In this document: one piece after another, positions 27,451-35,481 of the stretch | How the letters are laid out: each line of letters opens with the position of its first letter | Position numbering within the stretch: position 1 is the stretch's first letter | Source: Candidatus Roseilinea mizusawaensis | GTDB taxonomy: Bacteria; Chloroflexota; Anaerolineae; J036; Brachytrichaceae | Direction: 5' to 3' | Length of the DNA stretch: 39,304 nt | Assembly: GCA_016841965.1 (NCBI GenBank) | Contig: JAEANN010000016.1 | Coordinates: forward strand, 1 to 39,304 | The notes under the pieces: generated by a model | What the model was told of the DNA's origin: nothing | The model's database searches: none | Seen by the model: only the letters and a program-made list of their open reading frames with translations | Position numbers and translations under genes: made by a program

Positions 27451-28608
27451 ATGGTCAACTTTGAATTTGCGACTGCCGGGCACATTGTGTTTGGCGCGGG
27501 CGTGGTCAAGCAGGCCGGCGCCATTGCAGCCGTCATGGGTAAGCGCGCCCTGATTGCCACCGGCCGCTCGCCAGAGCAGGTCGCCCCGCTGTTGCAATCA
27601 CTTTCTGCAAACGGGATATCTTTCGATCTGTTTCCGATTGCCGGCGAACCGACGACAGACTCAATCATCGCCGGGGTGTTGCGCGCCCGCGCCGAGAATT
27701 GCGACATCGTCATCGGCTTTGGGGGCGGCAGCGCCATAGACACCGCCAAGGCTGTCGCTGCTATGCTCAACAACCCTGGCGAGCTGCTCGACTATCTGGA
27801 GGTGATCGGCAAAGGCAAGTCGATCCTGTATCCGTCGGCGCCTTGCATCGCCGTGCCGACCACCGCCGGCGCCGGCGCCGAAGTGACGCGCAACGCAGTG
27901 CTGGCTTCGCCCGCGCATCAGGTCAAGGTTAGCTTGCGCAGCCCACACATGCTCCCAAAAGTGGCGCTGGTTGATCCGGAGTTGACCCTATCGCTGCCGC
28001 CGGCGGCGACGGCTAGCACCGGCATGGATGCGCTGGCGCAGTTGATCGAGCCGTTCGTGTGCAATCGCGCCAACCCGCTGACCGACGCTTTTTGCCGCGC
28101 AGGGCTGCCGCGCGCCGCGCACTCATTGCAACGCGCATTCGAGCAGGGCGACGATATCGCTGCGCGCGAAGACATGTCGCTCGCTAGCTTGCTGGGCGGA
28201 TTGGCGCTGGCCAATGCCGGCCTCGGCGCGGTGCATGGCTTTGCCGGGCCGATTGGTGGCGCGTTTCATGCGCCGCATGGGGCAGTCTGCGCCATCCTGT
28301 TGCCGCTGGTGATGGCGGTCAACGTGCGTGCTTTGCGCGAGCGCCAGCCCGACAGCCCGGCGCTGACACGCTACGACGAAGTCGCCGTAATGCTCACCGG
28401 CAACCCGAATGCAGCCGCTGCTGACGCAGTGGCCTGGACGCAGCAATTGTGCCGGACGCTGAACATCCCGCCGCTGAGCGCCTACGGGGTGGGGCCGGGT
28501 GATGTGGATGATCTCGTCGAGAAGGCAGCCGTAGCCAGCAGCATGAAGTCAAACCCGATTGCGTTGACCCGTCAAGAACTGCGTGATATCCTGATCCAAG
28601 CACTTTAA
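27451..28608 (+). CDS. Iron-containing alcohol dehydrogenase family protein
   Basis: This 385-residue NAD(P)-dependent enzyme belongs to the group III (Fe-ADH) family. The cofactor motif GFGGGSAIDTAKA is at 89-101, followed by the PTTAGAGAEVT block. The metal ligands are D193 (GMDALAQLIEPF), H262 and H276 (GAVHGFAGPIGGAFHAPHG). The position that is usually the second ligand, a histidine four residues after D193, is Q197 here, which I also associate with a subgroup of the family. Substrates may include small aldehydes such as lactaldehyde, but this is not certain. The ATG at 27451 lacks a clear Shine-Dalgarno. Its upstream DNA is not native-looking: it carries the ABM remnant, so the gene may have lost or changed its promoter. 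Confidence 0.88.
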   Translation: MVNFEFATAGHIVFGAGVVKQAGAIAAVMGKRALIATGRSPEQVAPLLQSLSANGISFDLFPIAGEPTTDSIIAGVLRARAENCDIVIGFGGGSAIDTAKAVAAMLNNPGELLDYLEVIGKGKSILYPSAPCIAVPTTAGAGAEVTRNAVLASPAHQVKVSLRSPHMLPKVALVDPELTLSLPPAATASTGMDALAQLIEPFVCNRANPLTDAFCRAGLPRAAHSLQRAFEQGDDIAAREDMSLASLLGGLALANAGLGAVHGFAGPIGGAFHAPHGAVCAILLPLVMAVNVRALRERQPDSPALTRYDEVAVMLTGNPNAAAADAVAWTQQLCRTLNIPPLSAYGVGPGDVDDLVEKAAVASSMKSNPIALTRQELRDILIQAL

Positions 28609-28640
28609 AGACGTGCTCTACCTTTGACTGCAGGCCGCCC

Positions 28641-28680
28641 GCGCTCTTGCGCGCGCTCTTGCGCGCGCGCTCTTGCGCGC
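28641..28680. repeat. Short tandem repeat GCGCTCTTG between genes
   Basis: GCGCTCTTG occurs at 28641, 28653 and 28667, separated by GC runs (steps of 12 and 14 bases). It lies in the gap between the dehydrogenase and the fusion lipoprotein gene. Confidence 0.75.
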
Positions 28681-28709
28681 TAGGCTGCATTGCAGATTGT
28701 GCGCAGGCT

Positions 28710-30491
28710 ATGGCCTCCATCGCGACCAGACCTATGCTGTTGATTCGCTCGCCACGATACTGGCTTCCTCTATTCTTGAACAATCCCAGACGGCCACTTT
28801 TCTGCATAGTGTCTGGCTTGATTGCATGTGCCGCGCTGATGGGCCTGACTGGATGCAGCGCTCCTACAGACGTTGGGCCGCTTGTGGCCCCCGGTCGTGC
28901 TGATCCTCTGGCAAGCGCCCGGCAGGTTTCAACGCCGGATGATTCCGCCGGCCCAGTCGCCGATGAGGCCGTGGCCCGTGTAGATGGCAGCGCGATCAGT
29001 CGCGCTGAGTGGCAGTTGGCTGTGCGTCTCGATCGCGCCATGAGCCGGCTGGCCGGCCGGCCTGCTCCTGATCCTGAATCCACCCTCGACCGCCTGATTA
29101 ACGCGCGGTTGGTTTTGGCGCAGGCGCAGCACCTGAACGTGACGCCTCAGGAAGCCGAACAACGCCTGGCCGGCCTGCAACGTCTGTGGCGTGTAGATCA
29201 GGCGCAATTCGCTCAGGCCCTGGCCGATGCCCAATTGACGCAGTTAGACGTGCTGGAAGAAATTCGCCGCCTGCTGACTATCGAACGTTACCTCAATCAG
29301 TTGGGCGATGCCCAGGCTGCTGCGGCCTGGTTACGGACGCAACGCGCGCGCGCGCAGGTAGGCATCTATGTCGATTTGAAGGCATACACCTCTCTCCTGA
29401 CGAGTGCACCGCCCCCCTTGTTGCGGGCGCCTGCTGCGCAGACCCCTTCTGCGTCACCGGCTGCGCTGGCGTTGCAGACAACCCTTGCACCGTCGCCTGC
29501 CCCGCCGATTGAGCCTACTGCCACGCCGCCGGCCCTGGACACCGGCGTATTCCCCGGCCAAGTTGCGCCGGGGTTTGGCTTGCCCCAGCTCGACTCAGAA
29601 ATGACCATCTCTCTGGCAGCCTTCAGAGGCCGGCCGGTGATCGTGAATTTCTGGGCCAGTTGGTGCCCTCCTTGTCGACAAGAGATCCCCGCTTTGCAGG
29701 CGGCTGCCCAACGCTACGCGGCTCAGGATGTGGTTGTGTTGGCAGTCGATGTGCGCGAAGCGGCGCAAACAGTGCGCGCGTTTGCCGCCACGATGAACAT
29801 GCAATTCCCCATTTTGCTTGATGCCAATGGTGCAGTGGCCGATCTCTATCAAGTGCAGGGCATTCCCACCACTGTGTTTGTGGATGCCGCCGGCGTCGTG
29901 CGCGCGCGCCACGTCGGCCCGTTGACCGAAGCATTGATTGCGGACTATGTGCAACCACTGTTGGATGAGGCGCCCGCTGCTGCGCCCGCTGCTGCGCCCG
30001 CTGCTGCGCCCGCTACTGCGCCCGCTACTGCGCTAGATTTGTCACGCGCCACGCCGGCCATCGCCCCTGATTTCGAGTTGGCCGGCGCATCCAACCACCG
30101 CGTGCGGCTCAGCAACTATCGTGGTCAGGCCCAGGTCGTGCTGGTGTTCTATCGCGCGACCACCTGCGGCACGTGCCTGATTCAACTGGTCGAGCTGCAG
30201 CGCGCCTATGCTACATTCAAGCAACGTGGCGCAGAAGTCATTGCCATCGCCCCTCAAGATGTAGAGATGGCTGCGCGCACGGTTGCATCGACGCAAGCGG
30301 CTTTTCCGATTCTGGCCGATGTTGATCATACGGTCAGCGCGCAGTATGGGGTGTATGACACGCTTGGTGATGGCCAAGTGACGCCGGCCGTGTTTATCAT
30401 TGACCGGGCCGGGGCAGTGGCGTGGTCTTACATTGGGCGCACGCCCGGCGACCGACCTTCTGTTGAGGATATTCTGTCTCAACTGGACTGA
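28710..30491 (+). CDS. Lipoprotein fusing SurA-like, TlpA and AhpC/TSA-like domains
   Basis: This 593-residue exported protein starts with a signal peptide and lipobox (IACAALMGLTGC, lipidated cysteine C49). A SurA/PpiC-like N-terminal helical domain follows (about 75-215; VARVDGSAISRAEWQLAVRLD, then INARLVLAQAQHLNVTPQEAEQRL), and then a proline-rich linker. A TlpA-type thioredoxin domain comes next, with WASWCPPC (C319, C322), then a 12-bp-repeat Ala-Pro linker. The last domain is an AhpC/TSA-like thioredoxin fold with ATTCGTC (C486, C489). It would combine chaperone-like binding and thiol redox activity outside the membrane, for example in cytochrome or disulfide maturation. There is no PPIase catalytic domain. 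The start is uncertain: ATG 28710 or 28734. The triple combination is unusual. Confidence 0.82.
   Translation: MASIATRPMLLIRSPRYWLPLFLNNPRRPLFCIVSGLIACAALMGLTGCSAPTDVGPLVAPGRADPLASARQVSTPDDSAGPVADEAVARVDGSAISRAEWQLAVRLDRAMSRLAGRPAPDPESTLDRLINARLVLAQAQHLNVTPQEAEQRLAGLQRLWRVDQAQFAQALADAQLTQLDVLEEIRRLLTIERYLNQLGDAQAAAAWLRTQRARAQVGIYVDLKAYTSLLTSAPPPLLRAPAAQTPSASPAALALQTTLAPSPAPPIEPTATPPALDTGVFPGQVAPGFGLPQLDSEMTISLAAFRGRPVIVNFWASWCPPCRQEIPALQAAAQRYAAQDVVVLAVDVREAAQTVRAFAATMNMQFPILLDANGAVADLYQVQGIPTTVFVDAAGVVRARHVGPLTEALIADYVQPLLDEAPAAAPAAAPAAAPATAPATALDLSRATPAIAPDFELAGASNHRVRLSNYRGQAQVVLVFYRATTCGTCLIQLVELQRAYATFKQRGAEVIAIAPQDVEMAARTVASTQAAFPILADVDHTVSAQYGVYDTLGDGQVTPAVFIIDRAGAVAWSYIGRTPGDRPSVEDILSQLD
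29970..30032. repeat. 12-bp tandem repeat in the interdomain linker
   Basis: About five copies of GCGCCCGCTGCT (later copies with CTACT) encode an APAA/APAT linker between the two thioredoxin-fold domains. The unit is a multiple of three, so copy-number changes would lengthen or shorten the linker without a frameshift. Confidence 0.88.
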
Positions 30492-30554
30492 GCCGGACGC
30501 CCTTGTGTTGGCTGAGGGCGGGTGTTGTTCAGAATTGTGTGCTTTTACACGCCC

Positions 30555-30606
30555 TAGGCGCACGCCCAGGGCGCACGCCATGGGCGCACGCCATGGGCGC
30601 ACGCCC
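30555..30606. repeat. 13-bp tandem repeat upstream of the CAP-domain gene
   Basis: Four 13-bp units of the form TGGGCGCACGCCA lie at 30555-30567, 30568-30580, 30581-30593 and 30594-30606. They end 43 nt before the CAP gene start, in non-coding DNA. Copy-number change could alter the leader length. Confidence 0.88.
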
Positions 30607-30648
30607 TGGAGGGCATAGTTGAACGCTGCAGGTGAAGAGAGGAGAGAA

Positions 30649-31875
30649 ATGGTTGTGCGCTTGAGTCAGTGGGTGCTGTGGATGATCGGCGCTGTGTGGG
30701 TGGCGCTGCTACCGGTTACGCCGGCCTTTGCAGCTATGCAGGCCCAGGAGGGCGACCTTGACCTGGGCCTGCCGGCGTCGGCGCAGCGCAATGCGCCGGC
30801 GCTATGGCAACCTCTGTTTGCCGGCTGTTCGCCCGCAACAGTGACGCCGGTCAACCCCGACTTTGAGCAGCAACTGGTCGAGCGTGTCAACGATCATCGC
30901 GCGTCGATTGGCCGGCCACCGTTGAAGTCTGTCCCTCAGCTCGATCAGTCTGCGCGCTATCACGTCCGCGATATGCGCGACGATGCCTACTTTAGCCACG
31001 ACACCTATGACCGTGTAAATGGTCAGACTGTTAAAGTGTGCGACTGGGATCAGCGCATCAACAACTACTATACGGGCTGGTTATGGCTGGGCGAGAACAT
31101 TGCTGCCGGCTACACCAGTCCGGCCAGTGTGATGAATGCCTGGCTCAATTCAAGCGGCCATCGCAGCAACATCGAATCGACCGATGCTTGGGAAATTGGC
31201 ATCGGGTATGACGCAGGCGGCTATTATGGACACTACTGGACGCAGGATTTTGGCCGGCGCGCCAACGTCTACCCGCTGGTGATTCAGCGCGAATACTCGC
31301 GCACAGCCACGCCGGCTGTGTCGGTGTTCATCTATGGCAACTGGCAGCAGATGCGTCTGCGCAACGACGCCGGCCCGTGGAGCGCTTGGCAGCCGTTTTA
31401 CAGCACGTTTACCTGGCAGCTCAACTGGGTGCAGGGCACGCGCCAGCTCTGCGCGGAGGTGCAATCCGGCAGTCAGACGATGACCACGTGTGACACGATC
31501 GAATTGACTACCAGCGCGCCGGCTCTGCTGGCGCAGCCGGCGCAGGTCAGCTTTGTCTATGTGCTCTCGACCGGCCAGCGTTTTCCGCAAACTGCTTCCT
31601 TGAGTCTGACAACCAACCCGCCCGATCAAGCGCTGAGCTGGCAAGTTGGCGCAGCGCCGGCCTGGCTGACGATCACGCCGAATGCCAGCAGCACGCCTAA
31701 TCCAAACGTGCAACTGACCTTGAACGTCTTGCAGATTCCGGGTGCGCCCGGCTTGTACACCGGCGTGGCGCAATTCAACGCCACAAATGCCAATGTCGGC
31801 GCTACGGTCAACGTCTCGGTGCGTGTCGTGAGCAGTCTGCCTTACCGCAGCTTTGCGCCCCTGGTGCGGCGTTGA
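30649..31875 (+). CDS. Secreted CAP/SCP-domain protein with C-terminal BACON-like domain
   Basis: This 408-residue protein starts with a signal peptide (VLWMIGAVWVALLPVTPAFA). The CAP domain follows, with LVERVNDHRASIGRPPLKSV, YFSHD, LGENIAAGY, MNAWLNSSGHRSNI and WEIGIGY, which contain the conserved CAP histidines and the HRxNI block. A middle region (VSVFIYGNWQQMRLRND) is followed by a beta-sandwich (LTTNPPDQALSWQVGAAPAWLTITP) that resembles a BACON domain. The protein ends SLPYRSFAPLVRR, similar to the tail of the giant protein. Bacterial CAP proteins are extracellular and of mixed or unknown activity. The ATG at 30649 has AGAGGAGAG just upstream, so it is preferred over an in-frame start at 30619. 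Confidence 0.88.
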   Translation: MVVRLSQWVLWMIGAVWVALLPVTPAFAAMQAQEGDLDLGLPASAQRNAPALWQPLFAGCSPATVTPVNPDFEQQLVERVNDHRASIGRPPLKSVPQLDQSARYHVRDMRDDAYFSHDTYDRVNGQTVKVCDWDQRINNYYTGWLWLGENIAAGYTSPASVMNAWLNSSGHRSNIESTDAWEIGIGYDAGGYYGHYWTQDFGRRANVYPLVIQREYSRTATPAVSVFIYGNWQQMRLRNDAGPWSAWQPFYSTFTWQLNWVQGTRQLCAEVQSGSQTMTTCDTIELTTSAPALLAQPAQVSFVYVLSTGQRFPQTASLSLTTNPPDQALSWQVGAAPAWLTITPNASSTPNPNVQLTLNVLQIPGAPGLYTGVAQFNATNANVGATVNVSVRVVSSLPYRSFAPLVRR

Positions 31876-31948
31876 TAAATACAATCTCTTTCTATCGCGT
31901 CCACCGCGTCTGTCTGCCTGCGCCGATCGATGCACTGAAAGGAGAGAC

Positions 31949-32977
31949 ATGGTCGATATTCCCCAGGACGAAACACAACTGGAGCAGCGCCTGACCGAGC
32001 CAACCGACGCCACCGTGAGCGCCGCGCGAGCATTCGACGGCGATCTGATCATCCTGGGCGCCGGCGGCAAGATGGGTCCCAGCCTGGCTGTGCTGGCCCG
32101 GCGCGCCTTGCAACAAGCCGGCCTGTCGCACCGCGTCATCTGCGTCTCGCGCTTCTCGTCGCCGGCCGTGGCCGATGGATTGCGTCAGGCCGGCGTCGCG
32201 GTGATCGCTGCCGACCTGCTCGAAGCCGGCGCGCTCGAAGCATTGCCCGACGCGCCCAACGTGATCTACCTGGCCGGTATGAAGTTCGGCAGCACTGGCG
32301 CCGAGCCGCTCACCTGGGCGCTCAACACATTTCTGCCGGGGCTGGTGGCGCGCCGCTTCGCCCGCTCGCGCATCGTGGCGCTCTCCACCGGCAACGTCTA
32401 CCCCTTTGTCCCCGTGATCAGCGGCGGAGCCACCGAGCAGACCCCGCCGGCCCCGCGTGGCGAATACGCCATGTCGTGCCTGGGCCGCGAGCGCATGTTC
32501 CAGCACGCCGCGCTGGCCTGGGGCGCGCGCGTCACGCTTGTTCGCCTGAACTACGCCAACGACCTGCGCTATGGGGTGCTGCGCGACATTGCCGAGCGCG
32601 TATGGCGCGAGGAGCCGGTTGACCTGAGCATGGGCGCGGTGAATGTGATCTGGCAAGGCGACGCCAATAACGCCATCCTGCAATGCCTGGCGCTGTGCGC
32701 CAGCCCGGCGCGTATTCTCAATCTCACCGGCCCAGAGACGGTCTCGGTGCGCTGGCTGGCCGAACGCTTTGGCGAGTTGCTCGACCGCGCGCCGCGCTTC
32801 AGCGGCCAGGAAGGCCCCGATGCGCTGTTGTCGAATGCGGCGGAATACTGCCGGCTGTTCGGTTATCCGCGCGTCACGCTGATGCAGATGATCGCGTGGA
32901 CGGCCGGCTGGATCAAACAGGGCGGCCGCTCGCTGGACAAGCCCACGCACTTCGAGACGCGCGACGGAAAGTATTGA
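31949..32977 (+). CDS. NAD-dependent epimerase/dehydratase-like protein (atypical SDR)
   Basis: This 342-residue extended SDR has a nucleotide-binding loop LIILGAGGKMGPSLAVLA at about 33-50, then NVIYLAGMKFG, IVALSTGNVYPFVP and a late segment GPETVSVRWLAERFGELLDRAP, as in sugar-nucleotide epimerase relatives. The expected YxxxK active site aligns with Y173-A-M-S-C177, so the catalytic lysine is replaced by cysteine; it may be a non-classical enzyme or a binding protein. AAAGGAGAG lies a few bases before the ATG at 31949, a strong start. The DapA-family gene starts 45 nt after its stop on the same strand, so they are probably one operon acting on a sugar-derived acid; the substrate is unknown. 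Confidence 0.82.
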   Translation: MVDIPQDETQLEQRLTEPTDATVSAARAFDGDLIILGAGGKMGPSLAVLARRALQQAGLSHRVICVSRFSSPAVADGLRQAGVAVIAADLLEAGALEALPDAPNVIYLAGMKFGSTGAEPLTWALNTFLPGLVARRFARSRIVALSTGNVYPFVPVISGGATEQTPPAPRGEYAMSCLGRERMFQHAALAWGARVTLVRLNYANDLRYGVLRDIAERVWREEPVDLSMGAVNVIWQGDANNAILQCLALCASPARILNLTGPETVSVRWLAERFGELLDRAPRFSGQEGPDALLSNAAEYCRLFGYPRVTLMQMIAWTAGWIKQGGRSLDKPTHFETRDGKY

Positions 32978-33021
32978 CGCTGCAACCTTGCGGCCTTACC
33001 CTCGCCTGGAGCATCACACGC

Positions 33022-34092
33022 ATGAATCAAACACACCCACACGATCGAGCAACCCTGCGCCGGCGCTTGCTGGAAGGCATGTTCATCCCGGCGCACCCGC
33101 TGGCGTTGACCGCTGCGCGCAAGCTGGACGAGCGCCGGCAGCGCGCCCTGTCGCGCTATTACATCGAGGCCGGCAGTGGCGGGTTGGCCGTTGGTGTGCA
33201 CACCACGCAGTTTGCCATCCGCCGGCCCGACGTGGCGCTGTACGCGCCGGTGCTGAGCCTGGCAGCGCAAACGGCGGCCGAATATGCGTCGCGCCCGCTG
33301 CTGATCGCCGGCGTGGTCGGGCAGACGCGCCAGGCCGTGGCCGAAGCAGAGCTGGCCGCCCACACCGGCTACGACGCGGTATTGCTCAGCCTGGCCGGCC
33401 TGGGCGAATGGAGCGAGCCGCAGTTACTGGCGCATTGTCGGGCTGTGGCCGAAGTGTTGCCGGTGATGGGGTTCTATTTGCAGCCGGCAGTCGGTGGCAT
33501 TCCGTTGCCGCGCACCTTTTGGCGGCGTTTTGTCGAGATCGAGGCTGTGGTGGCGATCAAGGTGGCCCCGTTCAACCGCTATGCCACGCTGGACGTGGCG
33601 CGCGCGGTGATCGAGGCCGGCCGGCAGCACGACATTGCGCTGTACACCGGCAACGACGACGCCATCCTGTCTGATCTGCTGATGCCATTTCATCTGCCCG
33701 ACGCGGCAGGCCGGCTGACAGCGGCGCGTTTTGTGGGCGGGTTGCTGGGGCATTGGTCTGTATGGACGCGCGCCGTGGCGCAACTCTTTGCGCAGGTGCG
33801 CGCGTTGGTTGTCGCCGCTGCGCCCATCCCGCCCGACGTGCTGGCGCTGGCTTGGCAGATTACCGACTGCAACGCGGCCTTCTTCGACGCAGCGAATGCC
33901 TATCGTGGGTGTATCGCCGGCCTGCACGAGGTGTTGCGCCGGCAGGGGTTGCTGGAAGGCGTGTGGTGCATCGATCCCGACGAGTGTTTGTCGCCAGGGC
34001 AGCGTGAAGAGATCGACCGCGTGTATCGCGCCTATCCCCATCTCAACGACGACGCATTCGTGGCCGAACACCGCGACCGCTGGCTGCGCTGA
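33022..34092 (+). CDS. Dihydrodipicolinate synthase (DapA) family aldolase/lyase
   Basis: This 356-residue class I aldolase-type barrel has the likely Schiff-base lysine K180 in EAVVAIKVAPFNRY and a tyrosine Y152 in MGFYLQPA where the family has its catalytic tyrosine. Other landmarks are GMFIPAHPLAL near the N-terminus, GGLAVGVHTTQF and ARFVGGLLGHW. It is longer and more divergent than true DapA (about 290 residues), so I read it as a 2-keto-3-deoxy-sugar-acid aldolase or dehydratase rather than a lysine-pathway enzyme. The start ATG 33022 has TGGAG about 11 nt upstream. It follows the SDR gene, and a hairpin at 34103-34128 probably ends the operon. Confidence 0.85.
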   Translation: MNQTHPHDRATLRRRLLEGMFIPAHPLALTAARKLDERRQRALSRYYIEAGSGGLAVGVHTTQFAIRRPDVALYAPVLSLAAQTAAEYASRPLLIAGVVGQTRQAVAEAELAAHTGYDAVLLSLAGLGEWSEPQLLAHCRAVAEVLPVMGFYLQPAVGGIPLPRTFWRRFVEIEAVVAIKVAPFNRYATLDVARAVIEAGRQHDIALYTGNDDAILSDLLMPFHLPDAAGRLTAARFVGGLLGHWSVWTRAVAQLFAQVRALVVAAAPIPPDVLALAWQITDCNAAFFDAANAYRGCIAGLHEVLRRQGLLEGVWCIDPDECLSPGQREEIDRVYRAYPHLNDDAFVAEHRDRWLR

Positions 34093-34102
34093 GCGCGGGT
34101 CT

Positions 34103-34128
34103 GCGCCGGCGATGCTATTGGCCGGCGC
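34103..34128 (+). terminator. Candidate terminator hairpin after the DapA-family gene
   Basis: GCGCCGGC (34103-34110) and GCCGGCGC (34121-34128) form a perfect 8-bp GC stem with a 10-nt loop, 11 nt after the stop codon. A moderately T-rich stretch (TGTTTCTCTC) follows about 12 nt later. Confidence 0.5.
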
Positions 34129-34214
34129 GCGCCTTCAAACTGTTTCTCTCGGCGGAATTGCTTGTGACACAACCCAGGAGCAGAGCACGGCAAGTACACC
34201 GGCATCTGGGATGC

Positions 34215-34220
34215 GATAAT
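34215..34220 (+). promoter_or_regulatory. Putative leaderless -10 box (GATAAT)
   Basis: GATAAT lies 8 nt before the glycosyltransferase ATG at 34229. There is no Shine-Dalgarno. No convincing -35 box is visible. Confidence 0.45.
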
Positions 34221-34228
34221 CTGCCGGC

Positions 34229-35374
34229 ATGACGCTTTGTCTGTCTGCCCGGCAAGCTGCCCGGCAAGCTGCCCGGCAAGCTGCCCGGCAACCTGCGCGA
34301 CACATCGCCTGGTTCATCACCCCACACGGTTTTGGGCATGCCACGCGCGCCGCTGCGATCATGGCGGCGCTGCGCGATCTGGACCCGGCGTTGTGCTTTC
34401 ATCTCTTCACGCACGCGCCGGCTTGGTTGTTTGCACAGACGCTCCCGCCCGATGCGTTCACCCATCACGATCTGCTCAGCGATGTCGGGCTGGCCCAGCG
34501 CAGTTCCCTGCGCGAAGACCTCGATCAAACTGTCACGCGCTTGCGCGAGCTGTTGCCGTTTCGCACGGCGCTGATCGAAGCGCTGGCCGAGCGCGTGTTG
34601 CAACTGGGATGCTGCTTGGTCGTGTGTGATGTGGCTGCGCTGGGCATTGCGGTGGCGCGCCGGGCCGGCCTGCCGGCCGTGCTGATCGAGAACTTCACCT
34701 GGGACTGGATCTATGCAGGCTATGTCGATCGCGAGCCGCGCCTGCAGCCATTCATCGATCTGCTGCGCGCCGAATACGCGCGCGCCGACGTGCGCATTCA
34801 AACCGAGCCGGTGTGCGCCCCCTGTGACAGTGCCTGCCGGGTTCCGCCGGTCAGTCGCCGGCCGCGCGCCACATCACAGGCCACCCGCGCGCGGCTGGGG
34901 GCGCCCCCCGATGCGCGTCTGGTGCTGCTGACGATGGGCGGGATCGCGCACGACTATGCATTTCTGCCGCGCCTGGCGGACTGGCCGGATGTCTTCTTTG
35001 TCATCCCTGTCTCCGGTGCGTCTGAGCGTCCGGCCCGCAACGTGCTTCTGCTCGCCCAAACCGCCGACGTCTACCACCCCGATCTGGCCTATGCCTGTGA
35101 TGCCGTTGTGGGCAAGAACGGCTATAGCACTATGGCCGAGGTGTGCGCAGCGGGAGCGCCGTTTGGCTATGTCATGCGCCCCGGCTTCGCAGAGTCTGAA
35201 GTCATCGCCGCTTTCATCGATCGACATATGCCGGCCGTGCGCTTCAGCGCCGACGAGTTTGACTCTGGCGATTGGCTGGCGCGCCTGCCGGAGCTATTGG
35301 CCTTGCCGCGTCGTCGTTCATCCATACCCGACGGCGCCTTGCAAGCTGCCCGGCATCTCCTCGCGCTCCTGTAA
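34229..35374 (+). CDS. Glycosyltransferase-like protein (GT-B fold)
   Basis: This 381-residue protein has a GT-B architecture. Its N-terminal half starts HIAWFITPHGFGHATRAAAIM, the form also seen in the glycosyltransferase-like domain of arabinokinases and related bacterial proteins. Its C-terminal half has RLVLLTMGG and VVGKNGYSTMAEVCAAGAPFGYV, similar to the donor-binding region of MurG/GT28-like enzymes. The donor and acceptor are unknown. The first 24 residues are an odd extension made by a 12-bp repeat (ARQA, four copies); the family fold would begin right after it. The gene seems leaderless (GATAAT at 34215-34220). The crtY-like gene follows on the same strand after 107 nt, so carotenoid glycosylation is possible but unproven. 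Confidence 0.75.
   Translation: MTLCLSARQAARQAARQAARQPARHIAWFITPHGFGHATRAAAIMAALRDLDPALCFHLFTHAPAWLFAQTLPPDAFTHHDLLSDVGLAQRSSLREDLDQTVTRLRELLPFRTALIEALAERVLQLGCCLVVCDVAALGIAVARRAGLPAVLIENFTWDWIYAGYVDREPRLQPFIDLLRAEYARADVRIQTEPVCAPCDSACRVPPVSRRPRATSQATRARLGAPPDARLVLLTMGGIAHDYAFLPRLADWPDVFFVIPVSGASERPARNVLLLAQTADVYHPDLAYACDAVVGKNGYSTMAEVCAAGAPFGYVMRPGFAESEVIAAFIDRHMPAVRFSADEFDSGDWLARLPELLALPRRRSSIPDGALQAARHLLALL
34247..34294. repeat. 12-bp tandem repeat at the start of the glycosyltransferase gene
   Basis: Four copies of GCCCGGCAAGCT (the last reads GCCCGGCAACCT) at 34247-34258, 34259-34270, 34271-34282 and 34283-34294. They encode ARQA repeats 6 codons after the start. Confidence 0.92.
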
Positions 35375-35481
35375 GTCCGACTTTTGACCAACCCAAAGTC
35401 CCGCCCTGCGCCAGAGTGCAGCGCATCCTGTTCGCGGTACATTGACAGCGACGGCCCACGCACAACAGGAGCGGTATTGGC

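Noticed and set aside
29366-29954. Minus-strand open frames opposite the fusion lipoprotein gene
   Set aside because: They oppose the TlpA domain with its intact CPPC motif and have no family features of their own.
30555-30606. Possible small CRISPR-like array
   Set aside because: The units are 13 bp and contiguous with no unique spacers, so it is a minisatellite.
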